A stretch of DNA of 33,465 bases from SZUA-186 sp039714155 (GCA_039714155.1 JBDLJX010000022.1:1-33465), one strand, 5' to 3'. Numbered from the stretch's first letter, positions 17,192 to 23,866 are shown. Notes: generated by a model not told the origin, from the letters alone. Program-made: numbers and translations.

Positions 17192-17768
17192 ATGAAGAAA
17201 TCACATCTATTGGGTACGGTGTGCGCCTTTACACTTAATCGTACTGGCAAATACAGCACATGCGGCAATAGTAAACCCGATTTTAAACCTCAACATTGGC
17301 GGTACTCTGTATGACGTCACTTTCCACGTCGGTGGTGAATCATTCAACGACTTATGGGATGCCGACGACGACGGTGTTTTTGGTGGTGGGGCCTCGGTGT
17401 TTTCCGCAGCTCCCACATTTTGGGGGGACGAAGCCGGGGCCATCCAGGCCGCGCAGGCTATTATTGCGGAATTAGGCACTATCGACACGACTACGACTCT
17501 CTTCGATTCGTTCACTGTGCCGTTTTTTGCGGCAGGCGATCAGCCGATCACGCCTGGATTTGATTCCATCCTGGGCAGGTTTGATTCAGACTTCACTGCA
17601 GCTGTTGACGTTGAGAATGACACGAGCATAAACGACACAGGAAACGTACCAGAGGCACCGTTTGCGTCGTTCCAGCGGGTCGTTGTCCCCGTGCCGGCAG
17701 CCGTCTGGCTCTTTGGTTCCGGCCTGATGGGTCTGGTCGGAATAGCCAGAAAAAAGAAAGCGGCTTAA
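17192..17768 (+). pseudogene. PEP-CTERM sorting-domain protein gene with +1 frameshift in the signal peptide
   Basis: The ATG at 17192 has a strong GCGGAGGAATC site and encodes MKKSHLLGTVCAFTL. One extra A in CTTAATCG (about 17237) then shifts the frame; skipping it gives IVLANTAHAAIVNPIL, a normal signal-peptide end, and the rest reads to 17768. The restored product is about 191 aa: signal peptide, acidic secreted domain, and a C-terminal exosortase signal VPVPAAVWLFGSGLMGL followed by IARKKKAA. As sequenced, translation stops after about 40 codons, so it is a pseudogene unless the base is a sequencing error. The sorting enzyme is not in this window. Confidence 0.7.
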
Positions 17769-17788
17769 TTTTCACCAATCTCTGACTG

Positions 17789-17814
17789 ACGGCGGCCTTC
17801 GGGTCGCCGTTTTC
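17789..17814 (+). terminator. Intrinsic terminator of the first PEP-CTERM gene
   Basis: ACGGCGGCC-TTCG-GGTCGCCGT is a 9-bp stem (one G-T) with a TTCG tetraloop, followed by TTT. An almost identical hairpin ends the other PEP-CTERM module at 24743. Confidence 0.75.
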
Positions 17815-17824
17815 ATTGCATAAG

Positions 17825-17846
17825 AAAACCCCGCCACTGGGCGGGC
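17825..17846 (-). terminator. Minus-strand terminator, repeated family, copy 1
   Basis: On the minus strand CCCGCC-CAGT-GGCGGG is followed by GTTTTCTTA. The same hairpin and flank recur four more times in the island, each just after the stop of a minus-strand mini-ORF. Confidence 0.65.
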
Positions 17847-17850
17847 AACA

Positions 17851-18012
17851 TCAGTATAGCCGCCCAATCCTCTCCGCCTCTCGCTGCTCATCTTTCGCTT
17901 GAATTATGGCTATGCGCTGCTGAATAGGGATTTTCCCTATATACAAGCAATCCTCGATCTGATAGTAATCTTGACAACCAAGAAAAATGCGGGGTACAAA
18001 ATGGGGAGGCAC
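17851..18012 (-). CDS. Possible 53-aa mini-protein, GTG start
   Basis: A minus-strand frame ends at TGA 17851 right before the repeated terminator, with the same spacing as the KRMTPEEL genes. From a GTG at 18012 it would encode 53 aa ending IQAKDEQREAERIGRLY, a charged helix like the tails of that family, although the rest does not align. No ribosome-binding site is visible, and it overlaps the plus-strand gene start by 12 bp. It may be a remnant. Confidence 0.3.
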   Translation of the reverse strand: MPPHFVPRIFLGCQDYYQIEDCLYIGKIPIQQRIAIIQAKDEQREAERIGRLY

Positions 18013-18252
18013 AAAAAAGATCGTCGTGTATCTGCAACCGCACCACCATTTCCACTTTTAACCGTGGCTGGCCCGATCATGGAAGATCGGCGGAAACAAC
18101 GAGACCATCGTCGGAATAGTATCAAGGGCATGTATCTGGACGCCACCGGAGCGCCGAATAGAATGGATGACCTGGAATTTACTAGTCTTTACTTGATCTT
18201 GGCTGTTATTATTTTTGTCGACATCACGGTCTTGTTGCTAATCAACTTGTGA
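18001..18252 (+). CDS. Small hypothetical membrane protein, 83 aa
   Basis: Not recognised. From ATG 18001 the N-terminal half is basic and polar (MGRHKKDRR, later EDRRKQRDHRRNSIKG), and the last 25 residues form one membrane helix (LYLILAVIIFVDITVLLLINL without a tail). Alternative starts are 17899 (longer) and 18079 (57 aa); none has a convincing ribosome-binding site. It converges with the KRMTPEEL copy B, stops 33 bp apart, repeating the arrangement of the 32-aa membrane proteins elsewhere in the island. Confidence 0.45.
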   Translation: MGRHKKDRRVSATAPPFPLLTVAGPIMEDRRKQRDHRRNSIKGMYLDATGAPNRMDDLEFTSLYLILAVIIFVDITVLLLINL

Positions 18253-18255
18253 TTA

Positions 18256-18281
18256 AGAAACCCCCGCCACTGTGGGCAGGC
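18256..18281 (-). terminator. Minus-strand terminator, repeated family, copy 2 (degenerate)
   Basis: CCCCCGCCACTGTGGGCAGG gives an imperfect version of the GC hairpin; the minus-strand T-stretch (GTTTCTTAATC) follows. It lies 5 bp beyond the stop of KRMTPEEL copy B. Confidence 0.45.
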
Positions 18282-18285
18282 AACA

Positions 18286-18513
18286 TCAGTGCAGCCACTC
18301 CTGCTCCCACTTCTCCTGCATGATCCGTTCATGATCCCGGCGCTCCCAGGCTGTCAGCAGCTCCCAAAATGCCTGTAGTTCTTCGGGTGTCATTCGCTTG
18401 AGGTAGCCCATGCGGTGAGTCTGGCATGGGTGGTGGGTGTCTGTAGGATAAATCTGATTCTGTTGTAGGAATTGACCAACATCAACTCTATTTAGCCCGT
18501 TACGGCGTAGCAT
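18286..18513 (-). CDS. KRMTPEEL-family mini-protein, copy B, intact (75 aa)
   Basis: The only complete copy in this window. The 75-aa product is soluble, has no signal peptide, and its second half is a charged amphipathic helix (KRMTPEELQAFWELL, then WERRDHERIMQEKW). His/Cys residues lie in the middle (DTHHPCQTHRM), which could bind metal, but this is speculation. Copies A, C, D and E and a 5' remnant share pieces of this sequence. The ATG at 18513 has a weak ribosome-binding site. Function unknown. Confidence 0.55.
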   Translation of the reverse strand: MLRRNGLNRVDVGQFLQQNQIYPTDTHHPCQTHRMGYLKRMTPEELQAFWELLTAWERRDHERIMQEKWEQEWLH

Positions 18514-18553
18514 TCAGGTGACCAGCCAGCAATAAGTAATTACGGGGAGCTCA

Positions 18554-18862
18554 GTGAAAAGTCTCATCATTGCTACGTTCTGTATCGTCATTGCAATGCC
18601 AGCATTAGCAGATGATTGGCGTGAATACTGTAGCGTAATGGGGACAGTTGCAGAAACAGTAATGGGTGGTCGACAAGCAGGTGTTCCCATGGAGATAGTA
18701 ATGCAGGAGATCGGCAAGAGTAATTTTGGATTTTTAGAAGACCTCGTTATTGCTGCCTACGAACAACCGAGATTAGCAACCGAACAAATGCAGCAAAGAA
18801 GCATAGAGAAATTTCATTACGTAATATATCTACAATGCGCCAAGGCATTAAGAAACAAATAA
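18554..18862 (+). CDS. Small secreted protein, 102 aa
   Basis: The N-terminus MKSLIIATFCIVIAMPALA is a clean Sec signal peptide with an ALA cleavage site, leaving about 83 residues of mature, probably periplasmic, helical protein with two cysteines (EYCSVMG and YLQCAKA) that could form a disulfide. The middle (TVAETVMGGRQAGVPM) resembles small phage- or plasmid-borne hypothetical proteins known to me only as a type. A purine-rich GGGGAG site is upstream. Function unknown. Confidence 0.65.
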   Translation: MKSLIIATFCIVIAMPALADDWREYCSVMGTVAETVMGGRQAGVPMEIVMQEIGKSNFGFLEDLVIAAYEQPRLATEQMQQRSIEKFHYVIYLQCAKALRNK

Positions 18863-18884
18863 TCAATATTGAATGCTTCATATG

Positions 18885-18908
18885 AAAAACCCCGCCACAG
18901 TGGGCGGA
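18885..18908 (-). terminator. Minus-strand terminator, repeated family, copy 3
   Basis: CCGCC-ACAGTG-GGCGG with a run of T on the minus strand (GGGGTTTTTC). It terminates the two-gene mini-operon at 18926-19338. Confidence 0.6.
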
Positions 18909-18925
18909 GCTATTGCTCAGGATGC

Positions 18926-19126
18926 CTATTCACTCAAAAGCTGTTCTATCGCATCCAGTTCCTTGATGATGGTTGCCAAGGCAGATTCCATAGTGTCAGA
19001 GCAAACCTCGGGTAATTGCTGATCCAGCTTTTCAAAATAGACCTGCATCAGGTCTGCGGTGGCACGGGCACGATCTGTACAGAGCATCACTTGGCTGACT
19101 GTACTCAACACGCTTCCCTGTGCCAT
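18926..19126 (-). CDS. Small hypothetical protein, 66 aa
   Basis: A 66-aa acidic, helical, soluble protein starting MAQGSVLSTVSQ. AGGGGG lies upstream of the ATG at 19126, which is inside the preceding gene (22-bp overlap), indicating translational coupling. The C-terminus (TIIKELDAIEQLLSE) looks coiled-coil-like. No family recognised; the pair could encode interacting partners. Confidence 0.55.
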   Translation of the reverse strand: MAQGSVLSTVSQVMLCTDRARATADLMQVYFEKLDQQLPEVCSDTMESALATIIKELDAIEQLLSE

Positions 19127-19338
19127 GACTGCACCCCCTCTCTGTAAAGCGCAGTCTCCAGGACATCCAGCGAGTCATTCACCTGGTCCACGATACGGCA
19201 GGCAACACGGGAAGCGTTTTTCAGGTTCGTGAAGTGGTCAGTGTCCTCCGGGCTGTCAATGAGCTTCAGGATTGCGATAGCCTCAAATAACAGTGCCCGG
19301 TTATTGCCAAGGGTTCTCTTGATGGCTTTGGTTTTCAT
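19105..19338 (-). CDS. Small hypothetical protein, 77 aa, first gene of a mini-operon
   Basis: A 77-aa helical protein beginning MKTKAIKRTLGNN, basic at the N-terminus and otherwise mixed. The ATG at 19338 is preceded by AGGAGA; the frame stays open further upstream but without a good start. It overlaps the next gene by 22 bp. A strong hairpin lies in the leader at 19445-19466. It does not match anything I know with confidence. Confidence 0.55.
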   Translation of the reverse strand: MKTKAIKRTLGNNRALLFEAIAILKLIDSPEDTDHFTNLKNASRVACRIVDQVNDSLDVLETALYREGVQSWHREAC

Positions 19339-19444
19339 GGTGTCAATCTCCTGTGAAGCCGGGAGGCTGACATATACGCGGAATGCGGTATAGTTTGGAT
19401 GGTCACTGGTCGAGCCTCCCGAGGCCTGGTTAGTGAAAGTCTGG

Positions 19445-19466
19445 CCGGGGTGTTTCCGCACCCCGG
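19445..19466 (-). promoter_or_regulatory. Strong leader hairpin of the mini-operon
   Basis: CCGGGGTG and CACCCCGG form a perfect 8-bp stem around six bases, 107 bases before the ATG at 19338. No T-run follows on the minus strand, so a structured 5' leader or small-RNA element is more likely than a terminator. Flanking CCCGA...TCGGG extends the symmetry partly. Confidence 0.4.
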
Positions 19467-19504
19467 TCGGGCGCTTAAATCTACGCCCATCCTGGCAGAC
19501 TGTC

Positions 19505-19561
19505 AAAAGCTCAGGCTCTCGCCTTGGCAGCTATATAAGAAATTTCTAAAGGACCGGGATC
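19505..19561 (-). pseudogene. KRMTPEEL-family 5' remnant (RSFRNFLYS)
   Basis: A minus-strand frame reads RSFRNFLYS and then a divergent tail to a TGA. It matches RRFRDFLCS of copy A and RSFSDFLYI of copy D, including the shared stretch TATATAAGAAAT on the plus strand. No start codon remains in frame. Only the 5' part of the family is present here. Confidence 0.35.
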
Positions 19562-19579
19562 GGTCCAATGCAGACGATC

Positions 19580-19614
19580 ATCATTTTGTAATCAACATGT
19601 AATCATTTTGTAAT
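19580..19614. repeat. Direct repeat ATCATTTTGTAAT, 22-bp spacing
   Basis: ATCATTTTGTAAT occurs at 19580-19592 and again at 19602-19614, two helical turns apart, between the leftward mini-operon and the rightward 32-aa gene. The phasing is typical of a paired operator (inference). Confidence 0.4.
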
Positions 19615-19708
19615 AAAAAAAGCGTATATGTGAATTTGTCTGGATAGGGAAACGACCTACTCGGGCGCACGCTGTGCAGCACAACTAACCGGACATAGGG
19701 CAAGTGTC

Positions 19709-19807
19709 ATGACTCAAAAATCTTTCAACTTCACCTGGAAGTCGCTGATGCTTCTATCAGCAATACTTTCCCTCGCCTTGGTAATCTTCCTTGAAGTGAC
19801 TGCATAA
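19709..19807 (+). CDS. 32-aa single-helix membrane protein, copy 1
   Basis: A complete 33-codon frame: MTQKSFNFTWK, a hydrophobic helix, then LVIFLEVTA. A second copy at 23253-23351 has the same length, no indels, and an identical 9-residue C-terminus. AGGG lies about 11 bases upstream. The stop is 28 bp from the convergent KRMTPEEL copy C. Size and topology resemble bacterial mini-membrane proteins (accessory subunits or type I toxins), but no specific family is recognised. Confidence 0.5.
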   Translation: MTQKSFNFTWKSLMLLSAILSLALVIFLEVTA

Positions 19808-19835
19808 AAGGAATGACCCCAGCAGGCCCAGCCGG

Positions 19836-19945
19836 TTAATCAGGGACACGCGGCCAATCCCACTGCGCCAGCAGCCCCCAAAATGCCTGTAGTTGTTCGG
19901 GTGTCATTCGTTTGATGAGATGCTCAGATTGCCAATTGATTACCA
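19836..19945 (-). pseudogene. KRMTPEEL-family mini-gene, copy C, partial
   Basis: In frame the sequence reads HLIKRMTPEQLQAFWGLLAQW and then DWPRVPD before TAA at 19836. The N-terminal part found in copies A and B is missing and no start codon is convincing. The C-terminus DWPRVPD is shared with copy D, replacing the WERREHER helix of A, B and E, so C and D form a subfamily. Confidence 0.5.
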
Positions 19946-20223
19946 GAGGAGAATTGTGATCGAGGTCACTAAATTAACAAGCACGAATGACGATTATGGA
20001 TACTCGTAAACCCTGGCCTGGAGGATATGCCTCATGAGAATCAAATACCTCGCTGATGATTCCAATTCCATCAGTTCCCGCAGGCAGGTACACCACTGAA
20101 CGTGCCAGGATGCCCTCATATGTCTGAAATCTTGCCAGCGTAAGCCCTCAATGCCAGCACGTGCCAAAGTACATTTTCATGCTGGGGCAGGTTAAAGCAG
20201 GTGACGGCAAATGCCGGCTGTGC
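19946..20223. other. Gene-poor gap between copy C and the actin gene
   Basis: No gene of normal length. Two very short plus-strand frames have good ribosome-binding sites: GTG after AGAGGAGAATT (17 codons) and ATG after GGAGGATATGCCTC (starting MRIKYLADD, 21 codons). The second may be the front of a deleted gene. Nothing else recognised. Confidence 0.35.
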
Positions 20224-21243
20224 TCACAGTTTCTCGAGAAACTCCCCGGGCATATCGTTAGCCAGTTCAAGAGCACCATCCGCACCGGCATAGAGCGGGT
20301 CGCTGATGCAGGTAAAGGTGCATGGTTCGAACTGCTTGGTAGATTCGGTGAGGTAGGTGTCCAGACCACTGATTTGGCTGCCACCACCGGCAACGATAAT
20401 ATTGTTCCGTACATTCTCCTGGAATTCCGGGTCAAAACCGGCAATGAGGCCTATGGTAGTCTCGACAATGGCTGGCATGGGGCTTTCACAGGCCTTGCGC
20501 ATTTCCTCGGTGATATCGAACTCGGTGAAGATGCCGTCCACAGGGGCTTCGATCTTGACCCGTCGCTTTGAAGCGCCCACGAAGCCGTGCTTTTCTTTCA
20601 TTCTCCTTACCATGTTGAGCGAGAAGTCCGCCTCCGGATGTTTTTCCGATAGCATTTTGAGGAGCTGCTTGTCCACATAGTCGCCGGCCATAAGTAGGCT
20701 GCGCTGGTCCTCTTCCAGCGGAACCGTCCCGTGCATGATGCAGAAATCCACGGTTCCCGCGCCAATATCGATAATCATGCTGTTGTCCAGCGCACCCAAC
20801 CCGTATGCCACGGAGAAGGGTTCGGAGACCACCATAAGTTTCTTGGCATGGTTGGCGATGGCGTTCTTGATGGCGATCTTGTTGACTTTCAGTGCCTCTG
20901 CCGGGACACCTACAGCAACACAGACTTCCCTGTCAGCATCGACATCGGCCATTCCAATCAGGTGACCGATCAGTTCTTCAACCGCGGCCCCGTCCTGCTC
21001 AGTGCCTTCCTTGAGAACACCGTTCTGGAGTGGCCGGGAGAGATTCAGCGCAAGTCGGTGTTCCAATGCCTCGCTGCCAAACAACACGCGTTTGCCAAAC
21101 ATCTTTTTGGCGACAAAATCCTTGGGCCAGCCGACGTAGCTTTCCACCCATTTCCGGTTGCCATTGCTTGCAGATACAACCGACCTGGAGGTGCCCAGGT
21201 CAATCCCAATGTACAGCATGTCATCTTTCTTGCTTGGCGACAT
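20224..21243 (-). CDS. MamK-like bacterial actin
   Basis: A 339-aa actin/Hsp70-fold ATPase. Nucleotide motifs are in order: YIGIDLGTSRS (phosphate 1), VIGVPAEAL-type segment (VAVGVPAEALK), IDIGAGTVDFCIMHGTVP (phosphate 2) and VAGGGSQISGL (adenosine). Beyond these generic motifs, the segments FVAKKMFGKRVLFGSEALEHRL, SEPFSVAYGL and SDPLYAGADGAL follow the pattern of MamK, the filament that aligns magnetosomes, rather than MreB, FtsA or ParM (my recollection of the family, not a search). No other magnetosome gene is seen. The start at 21243 has GGAGG upstream; a longer frame to 21291 exists. It overlaps the amidase end by 23 bp, so the two are coupled. Confidence 0.82.
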   Translation of the reverse strand: MSPSKKDDMLYIGIDLGTSRSVVSASNGNRKWVESYVGWPKDFVAKKMFGKRVLFGSEALEHRLALNLSRPLQNGVLKEGTEQDGAAVEELIGHLIGMADVDADREVCVAVGVPAEALKVNKIAIKNAIANHAKKLMVVSEPFSVAYGLGALDNSMIIDIGAGTVDFCIMHGTVPLEEDQRSLLMAGDYVDKQLLKMLSEKHPEADFSLNMVRRMKEKHGFVGASKRRVKIEAPVDGIFTEFDITEEMRKACESPMPAIVETTIGLIAGFDPEFQENVRNNIIVAGGGSQISGLDTYLTESTKQFEPCTFTCISDPLYAGADGALELANDMPGEFLEKL

Positions 21244-22369
21244 ATTCTGCTCTACCTCCAATGATTGATCTTCGGTTCCCACGATGCTCAAGGTACTCCA
21301 CTATTCCGGTTTTGAGGAAGGCCGCAACACTATCGCGATAGCGTGGTTTGCTCAAGCGGGTTTCCTCGGCAATATTGCTGATACAGGATATCTCTACCAG
21401 CACACTCGGTACTTCGACGCCCAACAGTACCATATACGGTCCCGTCTTGGTGCCGGCATCAATCAGTTCGTTGTTGTGGCTTCTCAGGCCACTATAGAGC
21501 CGCCTGTGAATGGCATTGGCGAGATCTCTTGATTCCTCGGTTTTCAAGGTGTCGCCGATCTTCGCGATGATCTCGCGGAAATCACCCATGGCGAAGTCGG
21601 AATCATGGTTCTCTTTCTGCGCCAGTTCCAGAGACCGCTTGTCCGTGTGTGGACCAAAGTAATAGGTCTCGACATAGTTCAGATCGGCTGCCTCTTCCGG
21701 CAATGAGTTGATATGAATCGAAATAAACAGGTCTGCCCTGATGTCCTTCGCAAAGGCTACCCGCTCTTTGAGGTAAACCTTTTTATCTTCCTCGCGGGTC
21801 AGGATGACACGGTAGTTGCCGGTTTTCTCCAGCTTATCCTGCAGTTTCTTCGCGATATCCAGGGCGACATCCTTTTCCATGAGGCCCTGGCGACCTGTTG
21901 CGCCCGGATCGATGCCGCCATGTCCCGGGTCAATGACGATGGTGCGAACCTTGAGACTGAACAGCTCTGCCATGGGCACTCCGAGTCCGGCGATCATGTC
22001 TTCGTAATGTACAAGTGAATTCTCATCGTCCACCGAAACATGGAATGGATCGAGATCACTGGACACATTGTCTCCCTCATGGGACGACGCCCAAAAAAGC
22101 GGGTTGTTAAGGTATTGCTGGAACTGCCTGTCATCCATCTGCATGGCAACAGGTCCGCTAGAGTCAACCTTAATCAGGCGGAAGTTGATACCTGTCAGGG
22201 CAGTAATTCCAAGCAGGACTATCAGAATGGTCATGCTCCGGGAGGCCGTCCTGTGCTCCGTCTCCATTGCCCGGGGTTGCCTCTTGCCAAGACCGGTGCG
22301 CTGTATTCCTGCATTGTCCTCATAGACGCTGCGTAGCACCTGTTTTTTGATTTTCGACTGTCGACTCAT
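21221..22369 (-). CDS. Membrane-anchored N-acetylmuramoyl-L-alanine amidase (Amidase_3)
   Basis: A 382-aa protein: basic cytoplasmic N-terminus (1-45), one membrane helix (about 46-64), a linker, and a periplasmic Amidase_3 domain (about 141-360). Zinc and catalytic residues are present: His150 in VIDPGHGGIDPG, Glu165 in LMEKDVAL, His219 in ISIHINS and Glu326 in VLVEISCISN. It should cleave the amide bond between N-acetylmuramic acid and the stem peptide. Host AmiA/AmiC enzymes have cleavable signal peptides; a signal anchor is unusual. It is the first gene of an operon with the MamK-like actin, suggesting a filament that positions wall cleavage from inside (inference). Confidence 0.88.
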   Translation of the reverse strand: MSRQSKIKKQVLRSVYEDNAGIQRTGLGKRQPRAMETEHRTASRSMTILIVLLGITALTGINFRLIKVDSSGPVAMQMDDRQFQQYLNNPLFWASSHEGDNVSSDLDPFHVSVDDENSLVHYEDMIAGLGVPMAELFSLKVRTIVIDPGHGGIDPGATGRQGLMEKDVALDIAKKLQDKLEKTGNYRVILTREEDKKVYLKERVAFAKDIRADLFISIHINSLPEEAADLNYVETYYFGPHTDKRSLELAQKENHDSDFAMGDFREIIAKIGDTLKTEESRDLANAIHRRLYSGLRSHNNELIDAGTKTGPYMVLLGVEVPSVLVEISCISNIAEETRLSKPRYRDSVAAFLKTGIVEYLEHRGNRRSIIGGRAEYVAKQER

Positions 22370-22945
22370 CGGCCTGTGTGACGATCAGGATTATCACACC
22401 GGGAACAAGGAGTCGTGTTGCGGAAATCGGTCATTGTTTCCAGTAGTGGCAATTGGTATATCTCGGAAATATTCGCATTCCAATATCGGCCTATTCAAGC
22501 TTATCGGCATCTAAGCGCAAGTCTGCAAGTGGGATTACACGCCAGTGTAATGCCTACCGTCCGCTTATTACACAGCGCGTTGCATCCCGGTGATTCCGTT
22601 CGATCCCCCAATGGCTCGCCGCCAGCAAGCAGGTAACGACTTAACGGCACTTTACTGTCATCGGGCTGTCACCCAGTCCCGGTTTGAGGTGGTGGGGAAT
22701 TGTATTTATGTTACTGAATAATATTGTAATATTATCGTTATTCGGGTCGGATGTGACCGACAGCTATTGCCCGTGTGAGTCTCTGGTGTGGGCGATTTCG
22801 ACGGGTGGGCAGCGCTGGTACGTCGGTTTACAGTTATCGCTAGCACCGACCACCTGTTGGGAACGGCGAGTACTGCTGCATAGTTGCCCTTCGCTATTCG
22901 TTTGTGTAGGGCAGGAGTTGGCCGTTCCCGGACCTTCCCGGCATA
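22370..22945. other. Non-coding gap upstream of the amidase gene
   Basis: No convincing gene in about 570 bp. It contains a perfect hairpin ATTACAC-GCCA-GTGTAAT (22534-22551), an inverted repeat GGGAACGGC/GCCGTTCCC (22859-22867 and 22921-22929), and a possible extended -10 TGTGATAAT on the minus strand (about 22391-22399) that could serve the amidase operon. Open frames here have no recognisable protein character. Confidence 0.4.
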
Positions 22946-22976
22946 AGAAAACCCCGCCACAGGGGCGGGGCTTTAA
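22946..22976. terminator. Repeated-family terminator, copy 4, bidirectional
   Basis: GAAAACCCCGCCACAGGGGCGGGGCTTTAAT (given in two parts: GAAAACCCCGCC and GGCGGGGCTTT) forms a 7-bp GC stem with T-runs on both strands. It is the best-formed copy of the repeated terminator. Confidence 0.65.
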
Positions 22977-22979
22977 TAC

Positions 22980-23096
22980 TCAGTGTTTCGATGCCAGATA
23001 CTCATCCAGCAGGTTAAGCGCATCCTCCGACCTGATCTCATCACTGCCTACCGTGCCGAGTATTTCAGGGCAATCTGTAGCGGCGCTTTTAACCCT
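22980..23096 (-). pseudogene. Mini-gene remnant without start codon
   Basis: A 38-residue frame ends with TGA at 22980 immediately before the repeated terminator and reads ILGTVGSDEIRSEDALNLL near its end. An in-frame TGA sits directly upstream and no start codon is available, so it appears to be the 3' end of a lost gene. Family unknown. Confidence 0.3.
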
Positions 23097-23252
23097 TCAT
23101 CTACGTATTACTACTCATAGCATTCCCTCAAAAATGTCCTACGCTTAATCGTCTGCGCTGTACAAGCACCACTAACCGATTAGGGATAATAGCCACGTTT
23201 GCTGCTGATCCCTTCCGGCTAGCATTATTAACCGGCCATAGGGACAAGTATC

Positions 23253-23351
23253 ATGACTGAAAAAACTTTTAACTTCACCAGGCAGTTGCTGATGTTTCTA
23301 GCAGCTGCACTTTCCTTCGCGCTGGTAATCTTCCTTGAAGTGACTGCATAA
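23253..23351 (+). CDS. 32-aa single-helix membrane protein, copy 2
   Basis: MTEKTFNFTRQ, a hydrophobic helix and the same LVIFLEVTA end as copy 1 at 19709. Differences are spread over the first two thirds of the frame without indels. The upstream ATAGGGACAAGTATC and downstream 60 bp are also nearly identical to copy 1. A 10-bp inverted repeat ATTAACCGGC brackets this copy (about 23227 and 23376). The stop is 29 bp from the convergent copy D. Confidence 0.5.
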   Translation: MTEKTFNFTRQLLMFLAAALSFALVIFLEVTA

Positions 23352-23380
23352 AAGGAATAACCCCCAGCAGGCCCAGCCGG

Positions 23381-23560
23381 TTAATCAGGGACACGTGGCC
23401 AATCCCACTGCGCCAGTAGTTCCCACCAGGCCTGTAGCTCCTCGGGGGTCATTCGCTTGACGAAGTCCATGCGGTCAGCATGACAGGTGCCTGGATGGCG
23501 CGTCTGTCAGGGAAGGCTGATTGTTATATATAAGAAATCACTAAAAGACCGGAACTGCCC
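23381..23560 (-). pseudogene. KRMTPEEL-family mini-gene, copy D, degraded
   Basis: The frame reads RSFSDFLYITISLP, then a TGA, then RHPGTCHADRMDFVKRMTPEEL and QAWWELLAQWDWPRVPD to TAA at 23381. The internal stop and missing start show decay, although an ATG inside (MDFVKRMTPEEL) could still give a 34-residue product. It shares its C-terminus with copy C. Confidence 0.5.
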
Positions 23561-23712
23561 CAAACAAGACATTGATCAATAATAAACTCATCATTCAACA
23601 AGCCATATTTGTCAGGAAATCAAGAATGCTGTTGGGATTGCTTACATAAATAGCAGTATGTCATTTGAGTTGCTCACAGCTATCAGACTGAATACTAATG
23701 TAGGTTTTCTGA
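23561..23712. other. AT-rich non-coding stretch before the PEP-CTERM promoter
   Basis: No gene. The sequence is clearly more AT-rich than the core blocks and may contain activator sites for the sigma-54-like promoter that follows. No clear palindromic activator site could be picked out by eye. Confidence 0.3.
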
Positions 23713-23728
23713 CGGCATAAATATTGCA
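23713..23728 (+). promoter_or_regulatory. Sigma-54-like promoter
   Basis: CGGCAT-AAATA-TTGCA matches the -24/-12 consensus TGGCAC-N5-TTGCA, with GG (23714-23715) and GC (23726-23727) exactly 12 bases apart. Transcription would begin near 23739. PEP-CTERM genes in other bacteria are known to be driven by sigma-54 with the PrsK/PrsR pair, so the context supports it. Confidence 0.5.
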
Positions 23729-23866
23729 GCAATTAAATTGCAATAATTAGGGCCACCAAGAGCCGCAGTACTGAAAACAATACTAAAACGGAATTACGGA
23801 GAAATCCTCATGAAGCAATCACGCCTGCCGTTTAATTTCCTTCAATCTTTGAGAGGGGGCTTAACA

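Noticed and set aside
19105..19506. Longer version (133 codons) of the first mini-operon gene
   Set aside because: The extension runs through a strong hairpin and lacks a good start; AGGAGA before the ATG at 19338 marks the likely start.
20224..22369. Magnetosome gene island
   Set aside because: Only the MamK-like actin resembles a magnetosome gene. No mamA, B, E, I, M, O, P or Q is in the window, so magnetosome formation cannot be claimed.
22706..22960. 84-codon minus-strand frame in the gap before the amidase
   Set aside because: No ribosome-binding site, covers palindromes and a terminator, and the translation has no protein-like pattern.
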